Of a DNA stretch of 64,000 nt, positions 35,758 to 48,962 are shown one piece after another. The notes beneath the pieces are model-generated. The model had not been told where the DNA came from and did not search any database. It saw nothing but the letters and a program-made list of their open reading frames with translations. Each line of letters starts with the position of its first letter. Position 1 is the stretch's first letter. A program made the position numbers and the translations under genes. The DNA is taken from the NCBI GenBank assembly GCA_011799875.1, contig CM022303.1, positions 422,462,483-422,526,482 on the forward strand, in the 5' to 3' direction. Source of the DNA: Thinopyrum elongatum (taxonomy: Eukaryota; Streptophyta; Magnoliopsida; Poales; Poaceae).

Positions 35758-38700
35758 TGTAGCGACCCGACCCAAATAGATTGAAGTCTCTGTGCTTAAG
35801 TGTCATCCCTGGATCGGTATGCTGACACACACAGTACTCGAGGAATTATAACAGAGTTCAATCACACACTTATTACATCGAGGTCCTCAAAAGAGTATTT
35901 ATCACATAAATATGGCTGAAGGCCAACTAAATAAGATAACTGCAGAAGCTTCGAAGATGAATGAGTCCATCCAAGTCCACGGCAAACTGAGTGCAGAACA
36001 ACGACCTATCGCACCTTAATCCTCGTCGGAGAAGTCTGCAACATGAGACATTGCAGCCATGTAGGTCAGCACATGGAATATGCTGGCAATTTCACACCAT
36101 AGAATAATAATGAAAAAGACTATCTCTATATGCAAATTTAGCTGGTGGAGGCTCTAAGTTTAATTTTTGCATAAAGCAAACTTTACCCTACAACAAAGGA
36201 ATACATTTTTAATTACTACCAAGTTTATGCCAATATTGAGGTGGTTCCTCCAACTCAATCCCTTAACCCAAAATTATTTATAACCCAATTCATTTATTAA
36301 GTAAAGTGATGAGATCAACCAATAAATCACTTCTAGATACTGAAATTTGTCCATAACCGGGGACACGGCTAATCATGATTAGTTTGTACACTCTGCAGAG
36401 GTTTGCGCACTTTTCCCCACAAGACTCGACCACCTCCATGATCGAAAGATCGAGACATAGCCTTTCTGAAGTATTTCCTCTAAACCTTGGGTAGACCGGT
36501 ACACCTACTTTCCCCTACATCAGCTAGTCTACCACGAAAAGAGGTCACACAACTTACTCAACTATGCCAGAGCCCATAACGCCTTGTGGCTGCACACTGA
36601 AGTTTCTAGGCATGAAGTATCATATGATCCCTTTGAGCCTGGGTGGCGGACCTAGGGTAATCACACGGGTACTCCGGGATCCCCTTGGGCAAGCACTGGT
36701 TTCTCCAGGTGCCCCAAACAATCAACCCTGATGTGTATTAAAGTTGCCACCTTAAGTTTACCCAAAATTATTATCTCTCACAACTTGCATGGATCACACA
36801 TACCAATCCCCGTCTACGAGCATGGCTAAGCAATATATGACATAATGAATATTCCCGGGGTGATCAAAGGTCATAGGTTCCTACCACATGAACTACATAG
36901 CATAACCACATGTTCCCAATCCTACTCATGCAATCTTTGAGGGTGTAACTAATGCATAGTAAAAACTGGGTATTGAAAAGTATGATCAAAGTGTGAACTT
37001 GCCTTGCTGATGATCGTTGAACTCTAAAGATTTGTAGTACCAAGCCTCACACTCCGGATGATCTAACGAAGCAAGCATTGACACACATAAGAAATCAAGC
37101 AAGAAGAATCAAAAAGAAAACAAAGAAAAGACTTCGGAAAACTTCAAAAACAACCAAATAAAGTTTCTGAACAGAACAAAATTTTAACAGAAGCAAATTA
37201 TAAGATTTTGGATTTAACAGAAGGTACATGTTACAAGCTTCGATTTGCAAAAAGAATCACCCAAAACGGAGTTACGGAACTCGAGTTATGGCCTAAAGAA
37301 GTTTGAATTCAGATATGTTTGAATTTAAATTTTAAAACTTTTCAAAAATATTTTTAATTTGGTTCTCTGGATAGAGGGGATTTTTATTAACTATTAGGAA
37401 AAAGAATCACCTAATTTGGATCTATAGATTTAAAGATATGCTAAAAGAAAAATCTGACAGAAATCTGAAATAAAGATTTTTCTGAAGAAAAAAACTAATT
37501 TCGGCCGGTGACAAGTGGCACTCTCTGGTTGGATGGGCGGGTGTTTGCTGCTAGTTTAGGAGAGGGCAGCCGATCCGTAAGGAAAACGGTTTTTTTTAAC
37601 TGAAACGAACTGAAGCGTACAGAGAAACGAACGTACACTGGGGCGGCTCTGGCGTGGTGGTGGCGGCGGCTCCAGCGATCGTGGGTGGCGGCAGAGGTGT
37701 CTAGGAGATGCGGTGGAGAGTGGCTTGTCCGGTGGTGGAGTCGGTGAAGATCAGCGACGACGAACGGTGACAAAACCAAGCGATGAAGCTCGCGTACTCT
37801 GGGTGCTCCGGTGAAGACGACGTGGTTGGGGTGGCCTCTGTAGATGGAGAGGGAGCGCGAGACCTTGTCAAAACGACGGTAGGGATCGAGGGAAGTCAAC
37901 ATACAAAAGGAGAAGGCTCGGGATGGCTCACCGGCGTCGGAATCTGACGATGAACTACGGCTTCTGAGGTGAGATTGGAACGTCGAGTGCGTCGTCTAGA
38001 GGTGGTTTTGGCGAGGGATTTCGACTAAATCGGTCAAGGAGAGTCGTGGCTATTTATAGGACAACTTCCTTGGACGTGAGGTTGGCTGGAGATAAGATTT
38101 CTAGAAATTGGAAATGAAGCGGCGTCGGGAGCATGTACGCGTACGTTTCTGTTCGTGGGGAGCAAGAAGAAGAGGTGGGGTCCAACGCCAGGGGAGAGAG
38201 AGGGTTATGTGAGGGAGAGGGAGAGCGAGCGAGTGAACGGGTGTGGGGCGCGGCCCTTTTTTTCACAAGGGGCGCTCGGCCTCGCTGGCCCTCGCTGCCT
38301 ACGCTGGCTGCGCCTGGTCTGGCCGCTGCATGGGCTGGCTGGGCTGGGCGCAGGTGATTGTTTTCTTTTTAGAAAAACTGAAAAGCAGAAAAAACACACT
38401 AAAAGAAATTCTAAAAATACCAGAAAAATTCACATAAATATATGGTCTTATATATGACCTTGTAAACTTTTATCTGGCATAAAATGCAAATTTTTATAAA
38501 TAAATAATTTTGCTATTCTAATAAAATTTGCATCAAAATAAGTTGTAAATAAAATCTAATAAATATATTTTGATTTTAAATTCAATTTCTAATAATTCCC
38601 CTCTATTTTTTTGAAGAAGTCATTTTATCTTCTCTCTTTATTTTATTGTTGGAAATAAAGGAGATGAATTTAGTGAAACCAAATTTGATCCAAACTCCAA

Positions 38701-38890
38701 ATTTTGAATTTAAAGAATTTTCAAAAATTGGATTTAAGGAAACTTCCAATTCTCTCTTTCGGTCCTTGAATTGCATAAAGTTCCTTGGATCAAAATTCAA
38801 ATAAAAGAAATGAAGGGCAAAATGCATAAATCATGGATGCATATGAATGATCTATTTAGAAACATCCAAATTGAAAATTGGGATGTTACA
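35758..38890 (-). repeat. G1 5' LTR (reverse)
   Basis: 3,133 bases, from TGTAGCGACCCGACCC to ..GGGATGTTACA on the plus strand. It aligns with 26819-30854 apart from M1 and scattered differences. Confidence 0.93.
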
Positions 38891-41800
38891 ACTAATACAA
38901 CTGTCATGTCAAATTTTGGAAAATTTCAAGGGTCATTTGACCTTTTAAGACATTTAAGTGATTTTCTAGCCATTTAATGAACGTAATTCAAATTTGAACT
39001 ACATGTACATGCAACAGCTAACCATAATGGTTTGAAAAGTCATATTTTGTGTACTTGTGTGCGAGTTAATTCCATGTGCAGTAAATTGGAAGGAATTTTC
39101 AAACATATTGGTCTCACGGCTATGACACAATTAAGCTTGGAGTGCCATGGCATTTAAATTCCAAAAAATTAAAAAAATATCAAAAACACATGAAACCTTG
39201 CTTGATGTAATGTCGTGCCACCAAGATGATGTGGTAAAAAATTTGGCATGTTTGACGAAAGTTTGGACACACACCCCTCACAAACCGAAAAAACTCACTA
39301 GAAGGCTCGTGGTTCCGAGAGGAAACAATCCATTTTTTATGACGAACGGGCGATAGCTTCCTCTTACGGGCTTCAAAAAACTTCTACAGTTAATGTGCAC
39401 TAATACAACTGTCTGTCAATATTTGGAAAATTTCAGGGGTCATTTGACCTTTTTAAGACATTTAAGTGATTTTCTAGCCATTTAATGACCGTAATCCAAA
39501 TTTGAACTACATCTACATGCAACGGCTAACCATAATGGTTTGAAAAATCACATTTGTGTACTTGTGTGCGAGTTAATTCCATGTGCAGTAAATTGGAAGG
39601 AATTTTCAAACATATTGGTCTCACGCCCTGGACACATGCATGGAGTGCCATGGCATTTAAATTTAAAAAAATTTAAAAAAGATCAGAAACACATGAAACC
39701 TTGCTGGATGTAATGTCATGCCACCAAGATGATGTGGTAAAAAATTTGGCATGTTTGACAAAAGTTTGGACACACACCCCTCACAAACCGGAGCAACTCA
39801 CTAGAAAGCTCGTGGTTCCGAGAGGGAACAATTCATGTTTGATGACGAATGGGAGATAGCTTCCTCTTACGGCCTTCAATTTTTTTCTACATTTAGCGTG
39901 CACTAATACAACTGTCATGTGAAAATTTGGAAATTTCTAGGGGTCATTTGACCTTTTAAAGACATTTAAGTGATTTTCTAGCCATTTAATGACCGTAATT
40001 CAAATTTGAACAACATCTACATGCAACAGCTAACCATAACGGTTTGAAAAATCATATTTGTTTACTTGTGTGCGAGTTAATTCCATGTGCAGTAAATTAG
40101 AAGGAATTTTCAAACATATTGGTGTCACGGCATGGACACATGCATGGAGTGCCATGGCATTTAAATTCCAAAAAATTAAAAAAAGATCAAAAAAAATATG
40201 AAACCTTGCTTGATGTAATGTCATGCCACCAAGATGATGTGGTAAAAAAATTGGCCTGTTTGACGAAATTTTGGACACACACCCCTCACAAACCGGAGCA
40301 ACTCACTAGAAGGCTCGTGGTTCCGAGAGGGAACAATGCATGTTTGATGACGAACGGGAGATAGCTTCCTCTTACGACCTTCAATTTTTTTCTACATTTA
40401 ACGTGCACTAATACAACTATCATGTGAAAATTTGGAAAATTCTACGGATCATTTGACCTTTTAAAGACATTTAAGTAATTTTCTAGCCATTTAATGACCG
40501 TAATTCAAATTTGAACTACATCTACATGCAACAACTAACCATAACGGTTTGAAAAATCATATTTGTGTACTTGTGTGCGAGTTAATTCCATGTGCAGTCA
40601 ATTAGAAGGAATTTTCAAACATATTAGTGTCACAGCATGGACACATGCATGGAGTGCCATGGCATTTTAATTCCAAAAAATTAAAAAATGATCAGAAAAA
40701 CATGAAACCTTGTTTGATGTAATGTCAAGCCACCAAGAAGATGTGATAAAAAAATTGTCCTATTTGACGAAAGTTTGGACACACACCCCTCACAAACCGG
40801 AGCAACTCAGTAGAAGGCTCGTGGTTTCGAGAGGGAACAATGCATGTTTGATGACGAACGGGAGATAGCATCCTCTTACGGCCTTCAATTTTTTTCTACA
40901 TTTAACGTGCACTAATACAACTGTCATGTGAAAATTTGGAAAATTATAGGGGTCATTTGACCTTTTAATGATATTTAAGTGATTTTCTAGCCATTTAATG
41001 ATCGTAATTCAAATTTAAACTACATCTACATGCAACAGCTAACCATAACGGTTTGAAAAATCATATTTGTGTACTTGTGTGTGAATTAATTCCATGTGCA
41101 GTAAATTAGAAGGAATTTTCAAACATATTGGTGTCACGACATGGACACATGCATGGAGTGCCATGGCATTTTAATTCCAAAAAATTGAAAAATAATCAGA
41201 AAAACATGAAACCTTGCTTGATGTAATGTCATGCCACCAAGATGATGTGGTAAAAATATTGGCCTGTTTGACGAAAGTTTGGACACACACCCCTCACAAA
41301 CCGTAGCAACTCACTAGAAGGCTCGTGTTTCCGAGAGGGAACAATGGATGTTTGATGACGAACATGAGATAGCTTCCTCTTATGGCCTTCAAATTTTTTC
41401 TACATTTAGCATGCACTAATACAGCTGTCATTTGAAATTTTGGAAAATTCTAGGGGTCATTTGACCTTTTAAAGACATTTAAGTGATTTTCTATCCATTT
41501 AATGACCGTAATTCAAATTTAAACTACATCTACATGCAACGGCTAACCATAACGGTTTGAAAAATCATATTTTTGTGTACTTGTGTGCGAGTTAATTCCA
41601 TGTGCAGTAAATTGGAAGGAATTTTCAAACATATTGGTGTCACGGTCTGGACACACATGCATGGAGCGCCATGCCATCCAAATTCCAAAAAAAAATGATC
41701 AGAAACACATGAAACCTTGCTTGACATAATGTCATGCCACCAAGATGATGTGGTAAATAATTGGCCTGTTTGACGAAAGTTTGGACACACACCCCTCACA

Positions 41801-43349
41801 AACCGGAGCAACTCACTAGAAGGCTCGTGGTTTCGAGAGGGAACAATGCATGTTTGATGACGAACGGGCGATAGCTTCCTCTTATGGGCTTCAAAAAAAT
41901 TCTACAGTTAACGTGCACTAATACAACTGTCATGTCAAAATTTGGAAAATTTCAGGGGGCATTTGACCTTTTTAAGACATTGAAGTGATTTTCTAGCCAT
42001 TTAATGACCGTAATTCAAATTTGAACTACATCTACATGCAGCGGCTAACCATAACGGTTTGAAAAAATATATTTGTGTACTTTCAGGGGTCATTTGACCT
42101 TTTAAAGACATTTAAGTGATTTTCTATCCATTTAATGACCGTAATTCAAATTTAAACTACATCTACATGCAACAGCTAACCATAATGGTTTGAAAAATCA
42201 TATATGTGTACGTGTGTGCGAGTTAATTCCATGTGCAGTAAATTAGAAGGAATTTCCAAACATATTGGTGTCACGGCATGGACACATGCATGGAGTGCCA
42301 TGGCATTTTAATTCCAAAAAATTAAAAAATGACCAGAGAAACATGAAACCTTGCTTGATGTAATGTCATGCCACCAAGATGATGTGGTAAAAATATTGGC
42401 TTGTTTGACGAAAGTTTGGACACACACCCCTCACAAACTGTAGCAACTCACTAGAAGGCTCGTGTTTCCGAGAGGGAACAATGTATGTTTGATGACAAAC
42501 ATGAGATAGCTTCCTCTTATGGCCTTCAATTTTTTTCTACATTTAACGTGCACTAATACAACCGTCATGTGAAAATTTGGAAAATTCTAGGGGTCATTTG
42601 ACCTTTTAAAGACATTTAAGTGATTTTCTAGCCATTTAATGACCGTAATTCAAATTTGAACTATATCTACATGCAACGGCTAACTATAACGGTTTGAAAA
42701 ATCATATTTTTTTATACTTGTGTGCGAGTTAATTGCATGTGCAGTAAATTGGAAGGAATTTTCAAACATATTGGTGTCACGGTCTGGACACACATGTATG
42801 GAGCGCCATGCCATTCAAATTCCAAAAAATAAAAAAAATGATCAGAAACACATGAAACATTGCTTGACGCAATGTCATGCCACCAAGATGATGTGGTAAA
42901 ATAATTGGCTTGTTTGACGAAAGTTTGGACACACACCCCTCACAAACCGGAGCAACTCACTAGAAGGCTCGTGGTTTCGAAAGGGAACAATGCATGTTTG
43001 ATGACAAACAGGCGATAGCTTCCTCTTATGGGCTTTAAAAAAATTCTACAGTTAATGTGCACTAATACAACTGTCATGTCAAATTTTGGCAAATTTCAGG
43101 GGTTATTTGACCTTTTTAAGACATTTAAGTGATTTTCTAGCCATTTAATGACTGTAATCCAAATTTGAACTACATCTACATGCAGCGGCTAACCATAACG
43201 GTTTGAAAAAATATATTTGTGTACTTGTGTGCGAGTTAATTCCATGTACAGTAAATTGGAATGAATTTTCAAACATATTGGTGTCCCAGCTTGAACACAA
43301 GCATGGAGTGCCATGGCATTTATATTCCAAAAAATTAAAAAATCATCAG
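38891..43349. repeat. Tandem array of a ~505-bp repeat inside C2
   Basis: Units begin with ACTAATACAACTGTCATGT at about 38891, 39399, 39902, 40407, 40911, 41415, 41917, 42552 and 43061; the last is partial. Unit lengths are 502-509, except 635 for the one at 41917, which contains a partial internal duplication near 42079. Two sequence variants alternate irregularly: one with TCTACAGTTAA before the start, the other with TCTACATTTAAC or TTTAGC. Each unit has a short frame (MAFKFQKIKK..) that is not conserved in length, so I do not call a gene. Confidence 0.95.
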
Positions 43350-43713
43350 ACGATGTAAATATCTGGTGTTCAAAAAAGAAATGTAAAGATCTGGCAAGAC
43401 AACCGGCCCCCACACGATTGGCACTCTATTTAGCGCCTCGAGGTTTGGAAGGTGAGTGGCGCGGGTTATTAATCAGACACGGTTCTGTATTGGAAACCGT
43501 CAGCTACTAAGTTCACACATGGATTTTGCTGCGTGAATCGTGTGTAATTCAAACTATAGTACTCGGAAATTCTGGCGACCGGCGTGTGTACTGTTCCCAT
43601 CGATCTAGATTCCGACTGCTAATAAATACTACCTTGCTCATGTCGTCCCGCCTGCATTCTCATCTACGTCCTCCCCTCACTTGCCCTCTCTTTCTCTCTC
43701 TCAAATCTCTGCC

Positions 43714-44324
43714 ATGGCGCCGCCGATCTGCCCACGCGCCGACGAGGAGTTGCCGCCCCCCGAGGATGGCCAGTCGAAGAGCAGCGACGAGGAGGACCCC
43801 TACACGCCGTCGGATGAGGTTGCGCTGGACCCCCCAACTTTGGATTGGTTTTGGGGCCAGTACAATCTTTGTCTGTGGAAGTTGCTGCCACCGGCTGAGA
43901 AAGCCAGGCAAGTGGCGTTCAAGAAGGAGATGGCGGAGGAGGAAGCCAGGTACTAGGCGGCCTGTGAAGCCCGTGATGCCGCCTGGAAAAAGGAGGCGGT
44001 GGAGCTTTGGGGGCGGGCACGTCGTCGTGCGGAGGAGGTGTACGAAGATGGGTACTTCGCGAGGAAGGTCAAAGGTGCTAGGCGCCTCATCGCTGTATGG
44101 AGGTGGGCCGATAAGCTCCAGCGTGCCACCGACGAGGAGCTCCGGTGGGCGCCAACGAAATGGCAAGATCGTTCGCGCTCGTCCGCCAGCAAGAGGCAGA
44201 TCGGTACGTCAAGCGCTGCGAGGCGGAGGAGGCGGAGTACTGCCTCCGTGCTGGGAAGACGCCGCGCACCAGGGAGCTGTTGGCGAGGGGCTGCCGGAAT
44301 ACTGCCCCCAGGAGGGATTATTAG
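43714..44324 (+). pseudogene. Unknown charged protein ORF in C2 (stop and frameshift)
   Basis: The ATG at 43714 follows a promoter-like AATAAATA about 95 bases upstream. The frame gives MAPPICPRADEELPPPEDGQ.., including LDWFWGQYNLCLWKLLPPAEKARQV, and meets a TAG at 43954-43956. The same frame continues with clear coding character (ELWGRARRRAEEVYEDGYFARKV) to about 44150. A shift there opens a frame containing FALVRQQEADRYVKRCEAEE that ends at TAG 44322-44324. Total about 200 residues, rich in E, R and A. I do not recognise a domain. It lies between the tandem array and the right subterminal repeats. Confidence 0.5.
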
Positions 44325-44691
44325 TTTTAGTATTGTTCGTTTTTAATTTTATGCATTGTACCTAGTAGTTAAGTATCATCACGTATATGTGATGATATTA
44401 TATATATTTTGTGATGAACTAATGAACAATTAATATATATATTATGAATTCCATTTTCTATCTGTTTTTGTATACTAATTTTTATCTAGCTGTTATCATC
44501 CACATATACAAAATGGAACGCATATATACACACATTGAAACAGAACATATAAGAATGGAAAATAGAGTACACACATTGAAACAGAGCAATAAATAGAGCA
44601 ATATTATGATTGCTGTGAATACATAGCGATCCACGTCGAAATGACTCAACAAAATAAAACGCGTCCATGAGACCATGACCAGCAGCCCTTC

Positions 44692-45452
44692 CTACGGTAG
44701 CTCTTGGCTCTGCCTGAACTCGTGCAGGCGTTCGTCCAAGCGGTCGACACGCTCGCGGTATATCTGGAGCGCGATCTCACGCTCCAAGTTGGCTATTTCA
44801 TTGGAGAGCACCTGCTCGAGGATGCGACGGCCATGTTCCTCTACTGCGCCCAGGTGGACACCTGGGCCAAGGAGGCGGTCGAGCCTAGCGACCAGCGCAT
44901 TGGCATCGAGTGGGCCACGGACAAGGCGAATGGCGCGACCCATGCAAACGGCGCGGCGGGCGTCCGGTGCATGTACGGCGCGGCCGACCTCTGGTGCAAG
45001 TACGGCACAGAGGGCCTCTACCCACTCCTGGCGAGGAATGGGGGTACTTACGGGACGTGTACCCAGCTGCGACGCCCAGTCGACAGCAGGCAAGCGCCGA
45101 TGGATCCGCTCTTGCTATGCGGTGCGCCGTGCTCTCGCTCTGCGGCGCTCCAACGGTCTCGCCGTGTGGCGAGCCGCAGCCTATCGGCGCGGACGCGCCT
45201 AGCTTGCTCTGCGGTGCGCCATCAATCATGTTGTGCGGCGAGCTGCAGCCTCTCGGCGCTGACATGCCAATCTTGATCCGCGGCACTGAAGCGCCATGCG
45301 CCAAGGGTCTGCTCAACCCTAGCGATGACGAGCATCACGGCGTCATCCATCGTGTTGCCGGGGAGCGCCTCGGCCTCGACGGGCCATGGCGCCTTCTCGT
45401 TTTCCTCGTCGACGAGGTTGATGGCAGAGGCGGCGCTTTGGTGGGTTGGCAT
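44692..45452 (-). pseudogene. Unknown protein ORF(s) in C2, frameshifted
   Basis: Three overlapping minus-strand frames look like one decayed gene. 45452-45222 starts MPTHQSAASAINLVDEENEK. 45316-44885 contains a two-fold repeat, APRGCSSPHNMIDGAPQS and APIGCGSPHGETVGAPQS. 45093-44692 has VDRLDERLHEF near a C-terminal amphipathic region (EQVLSNEIANLEREIALQIY). No domain is recognised. The gene faces the 43714 ORF convergently. Confidence 0.4.
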
Positions 45453-45779
45453 GCTTGGAAAAGGTGGATGTGCTACAGGCTGCGCTTGTTGTCTCCGTGC
45501 GTCGCGCGCCGCCTAGGTTTATGCGCAATATCGCTGGGTGGCGGGAAACCGGTGAGGAAATGGCGGGAAACGATGGCGTGTTCATTAAACGCCATCAATT
45601 AATGGAAACTTAGCATAGAAGGAACATCGAGCTAGCACAAGAAGTAGATGATGATCAGATGATCGTTTATCCTAGTTAATTATGCATGTAATAGTTTACT
45701 TTGGTGTGTGGAAATGTCATGTGTGTACTAGCCACCTATGTAATTGGATGTTTGTCGCGTATTACACACATCTTGTTTA

Positions 45780-46200
45780 TGTGAAATGTTTCTGTTCTCT
45801 TGGCTCAACACAAATAGTTTATCGGAATGAACTGTATGCCCGCCATTGCACACACCTTGATCTGGCTGAACCGTTTCTGTTGCGTTGCCTAATCAAAAAT
45901 AGTTCATCTGAGTGAACCGTATGCCGTATATCGCACACACCTTGATCTGGCTGACCGTTTCTTTTGTGTTGCCTAATCACAAACAGTTCATCCGAGTGAA
46001 CTATATGCCGTATATCACACACACCTTCATCTGGCTGCCCGTTTCTGTTGTTCCGCCTCGTCACAAATAGTTTATCCGAGTGAACTGTATGCCGTATATC
46101 TCACACGCCTTCATCTGGCTGCCCGTTTCTTTTGTTTTGCCTCATCACAAACAGTTAATTGAACTGAACCGTATGCCGCGCATCGCACACGCAACTAAAA
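45780..46200. repeat. ~83-bp subterminal tandem repeat of C2 (right end)
   Basis: About five diverged units contain CACACACCTTGATCTGGCTG, a CCGTTTCTGTTG block and AGTTCATCCGAGTGAAC. They start near 45851, 45935, 46018 and 46102, and a less regular copy runs on to the terminus. Confidence 0.88.
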
Positions 46201-48957
46201 TCTGAACCATGTTTGATGTATCCTTCATCGCAAACATTTTGCATCCTTTTTGACGTTTTTTTACATCACCGTTTGGGATGAATGCATCGCACACAGTTTC
46301 TTCCAAGGGTCTCTGATCGTAGTGTCACGTTAGCAGCATCCTGCAGTAGTGTACGGGTCCGTAGGCAGTAGCTAGATGGCTTCCTCTCTCTCTTTTGATT
46401 CTCAATACAATGGTATCTTGGAGATCTATTTGATGTAACTCTTTTTGCGGTGTGTTTGTTGGGATCCGATGAACTTTAAATTTATGATCAGATCTATTTT
46501 ATCCATGAAAGTTATTTGAGTTTTGATCTCTTATATGCATGATTGCTTATAGCCTCGTATTTCTTCTTCGAATCTTTGGTTTAGTTAGGCCAACTACATC
46601 GATTTTTCTTGCCATGGGAAGAGGTGCTTTGTGATGGGTTCGATCTTACGGTGCTCAATCCCAGTGACAGAAAGGGACATGACACGTATGTATCGTTGCT
46701 ATTAAGGATAACAAGATGGGGTCTATTCCTACATGAATAGATCTTGTCTACATCATGTCATCGTTCTTATTGCCTTACTCCGTTTCTCCATGAACTTAAT
46801 ACACTAGATGCATGTTGGATAGCGGTCGATGTGTGGAGTAATAGTAGTAGATTCAGGCAGGAGTCAGTCTACTAATCTTGGACGTGATGCCTATATAATG
46901 ATCATTGCCTGGATATTGTCATAATTATTTGAAGTTCTATCAAGTGCCCACCAGTAGTTTGTTTACCCGTCGTATGCTATTTTTCTCGAGAGAAGCCACT
47001 AGTGAAATCTACGGCCCCTGGGTCTATTCTTTATCATATTTGCTTTCTGATCTATTATTTGCCTCTTTTATTTTCAGATCTATTATTCCAAAAACCCAAA
47101 AATACCTTGCTGCAATTTTTTGTTATTTATTTTATTTCGCGTTTCCGCGAGATCTATTTATCCAACCCCTCTTACACTAGAAATTTATCTATCTTTTACC
47201 CGGAGGGATTGACAACCCCTATTACGCGTCGGGTTGCAAGTATTTATTCTTTGTGTGTAGGTACCGTTTACATAGTGTTGCATGGTTCTCCTACTGGTTC
47301 GATAACCTTGGTCTCATCACTGAGGGAAATACCTACCGTAGCTGTGCTGCATTATCCCTTCCTCTTCAGGGAAAATACTGCCGCGAACACGAGCCATCAG
47401 TAATCTGCGTTGGTATTTCCCCGGAGAGGAGAGGATGATGCAACACAACAGAGGTAAGTATTTCCCTTAGTTATGAAACCAAGGTTATCAATCCAGTAGG
47501 AGAACCAAGCAACACTATGTAAATAGATCCTGAACACAAACAACAAATACTTGCAACCCAACGCGTGAAGGGGTTGCCAATCCCTCAACGGTATTGTGAT
47601 AGATTAAATTCTATAGGTTTTCATAAATAGATATAACAAAAATACAAAATAAAATAAATAAAAGAAAGTTGCAGCAAGGTATTTTTGGTTTTAATATATG
47701 ATAGGAAATAGACCCTGGAGCCATAGTTTTCACTAGAGGCTTCTCTCGAGAAAATACCATATGGTGGGTAAACAAATTACTGTTGGGCAATTGATAGAAA
47801 AGCAAATAATTATGACGATATCCAAGGCAATGATCATGTATATAGGCATCACGTCCAAGATTAGTAGACCAAAACAATTCTGCATTTGCTACTATTACTC
47901 CACACATCGACCGCTATCCAGCATGCATCTAGTGTATTAAGTTCATGGAAAAACAGAGTAATGCATTAAGAAAGATGACATGATGTAGACAAGATAAACT
48001 CACGTATGAATAAACCCCATCTTGTTACCCATAATAGCAACGAGACATGTGTGTCATGTCTCTTTCTTTCACTGAGATTGAGCTCCGCAAGATCAAACCC
48101 AAGACAAAGCACCTCTTCCCATGGCAAGATAAATCAATCTAGTTGGCCAAACCAAACATATAAATCGGAGAAGAAATACGAGGCTATAACAATCATGCAT
48201 AAAAGAGTTTAGAGAAGACTCAAATAATATTCATGGATAGATCTGATCATAAACTCACAATTCATCGAATCCCAACAAACACACCGCAAAAAAGAGTTAC
48301 ATCAAATAGATTTCCAAGAACATCAAGGAGAACATTGTATTGAAGATCAAAAAGATAGAAGAAGTCATCTAGCTACTAACTACAAACCCGTAGGTCTGTG
48401 GTAAACTACTCATGTATCATCGGAGGGGCAACAAGGATGATGAAGAACCCGTCCGTGATCGTTGCCCCCTCCGATAGAGTACCAGAAAAGGCCTCTAGAT
48501 TGGATCTCGTGGTTCTGGAACTTGCAGCGGTGGAAAAAGTGTTTCGTCGACTCCCCTAGGGTTTAGGGGATTTTAGAGTATTTATAGAGGTGGAGGTAGG
48601 TCAAAGCGGTGCCCGAGGGCCCCACTACCCACCAGGGTGCACTGGGGGCCTCTGGCACGTCCTGGTGCCTAGTGGGCCCCACGGACCTCTTCTCGTGGCC
48701 TCCAAAAGCTTCCAGGGTCTCTTCTTGCCAGAAAAAAAATCTCCAAAAAGTTTCGTGGCATTTTGACGTCGTTTGGTATTGATATTCTGCAAAGTAAAAA
48801 AACAAGCAAAAAACAGCAACTAGAACTGGGCACTAAGTTAATAGGTTAGTCCCAAAAAATAATATAAAGTTGCTAGTAAATGTATGTAAAACATCCAAGA
48901 TTGATGATATAACAGCATGGAACAATCAAAAATTATGGATACGCTGGAGACGTATCA

Positions 48958-48962
48958 AACCC
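48958..48962. other. TSD of element E1 (AACCC)
   Basis: Directly follows the E1 LTR end at 48957. Its mate GGGTT is at 898-902 in inverted orientation. Confidence 0.8.

Larger units (their letters stand above)
26819..38890 (-). mobile_element. G1: Ty3/Gypsy chromovirus-like LTR retrotransposon in C2
   Basis: Complete 12,072-base element in reverse orientation. Plus-strand LTR copies are 26819-30854 and 35758-38890, and the TSD ACTAA is at 26814-26818 and 38891-38895. The true LTR start reads TGTAACATCCCAATTTTC. The initiator-Met PBS and the domain order gag-PR-RT-RH-INT with a chromodomain-like tail suggest the Tekay/Del type. It inserted at the left border of the 505-bp tandem repeats. Coding capacity is lost. 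Confidence 0.92.
23175..46351. mobile_element. C2: large CACTA-like transposon without a recognisable transposase
   Basis: The left terminus is CACTGGTACAGCGAGG. The right terminus, GCATCCTGCAGTAGTG, reads CACTACTGCAGGATGC on the minus strand. The TSD is TAC (23172-23174 and 46352-46354). The empty target can be seen in the E1 LTR: the complement of 48380-48420 runs through GACCTACGGG without interruption. After removing G1 the element is about 11 kb. It carries a GRF zinc-finger gene, an alanine-rich ORF, an array of about 505-bp repeats and two other decayed ORFs, with subterminal repeats at both ends. I see no TNP2 sequence, so it would depend on transposase from elsewhere. The two termini match only partly. 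Confidence 0.8.
22640..47399 (+). mobile_element. Solo LTR of a Sabrina/WHAM-type Gypsy element, split by C2
   Basis: The LTR sequence is 22640-23174 plus 46355-47399, about 1.58 kb, starting TGATATGTCTCCAACG and ending ..GAGCCATCA. It is flanked by GTAAT on both sides (22635-22639 and 47400-47404). No internal domain or second LTR is present, so this is a solo LTR left by LTR-LTR recombination. A TATA box (TATAAATA) is at about 23008-23015. The CACTA element C2 fills the middle with TSD TAC. Confidence 0.9.
22627..48957 (-). mobile_element. E1: 5' LTR (reverse), interrupted by the solo LTR
   Basis: The LTR is 22627-22639 plus 47405-48957, about 1.57 kb. It starts TGTTACATGTAAT and ends ..GACGTATCA. 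The solo LTR at 22640-47399 sits only 13 bases inside it, flanked by the TSD GTAAT. The following AACCC (48958-48962) is the E1 TSD. A TATA box in reverse orientation (TATTTATA) is at 48579-48586. Confidence 0.9.

Noticed and set aside
38891..43349. CRISPR-like or gene-family reading of the tandem units
   Set aside because: The units are about 505 bases with no spacers, the host is a plant, and the short frames inside units vary in length.
43526..44365. 279-residue plus-strand ORF
   Set aside because: Overlaps the 43714 ORF in another frame; arginine/proline-rich composition typical of an out-of-frame GC-rich read.
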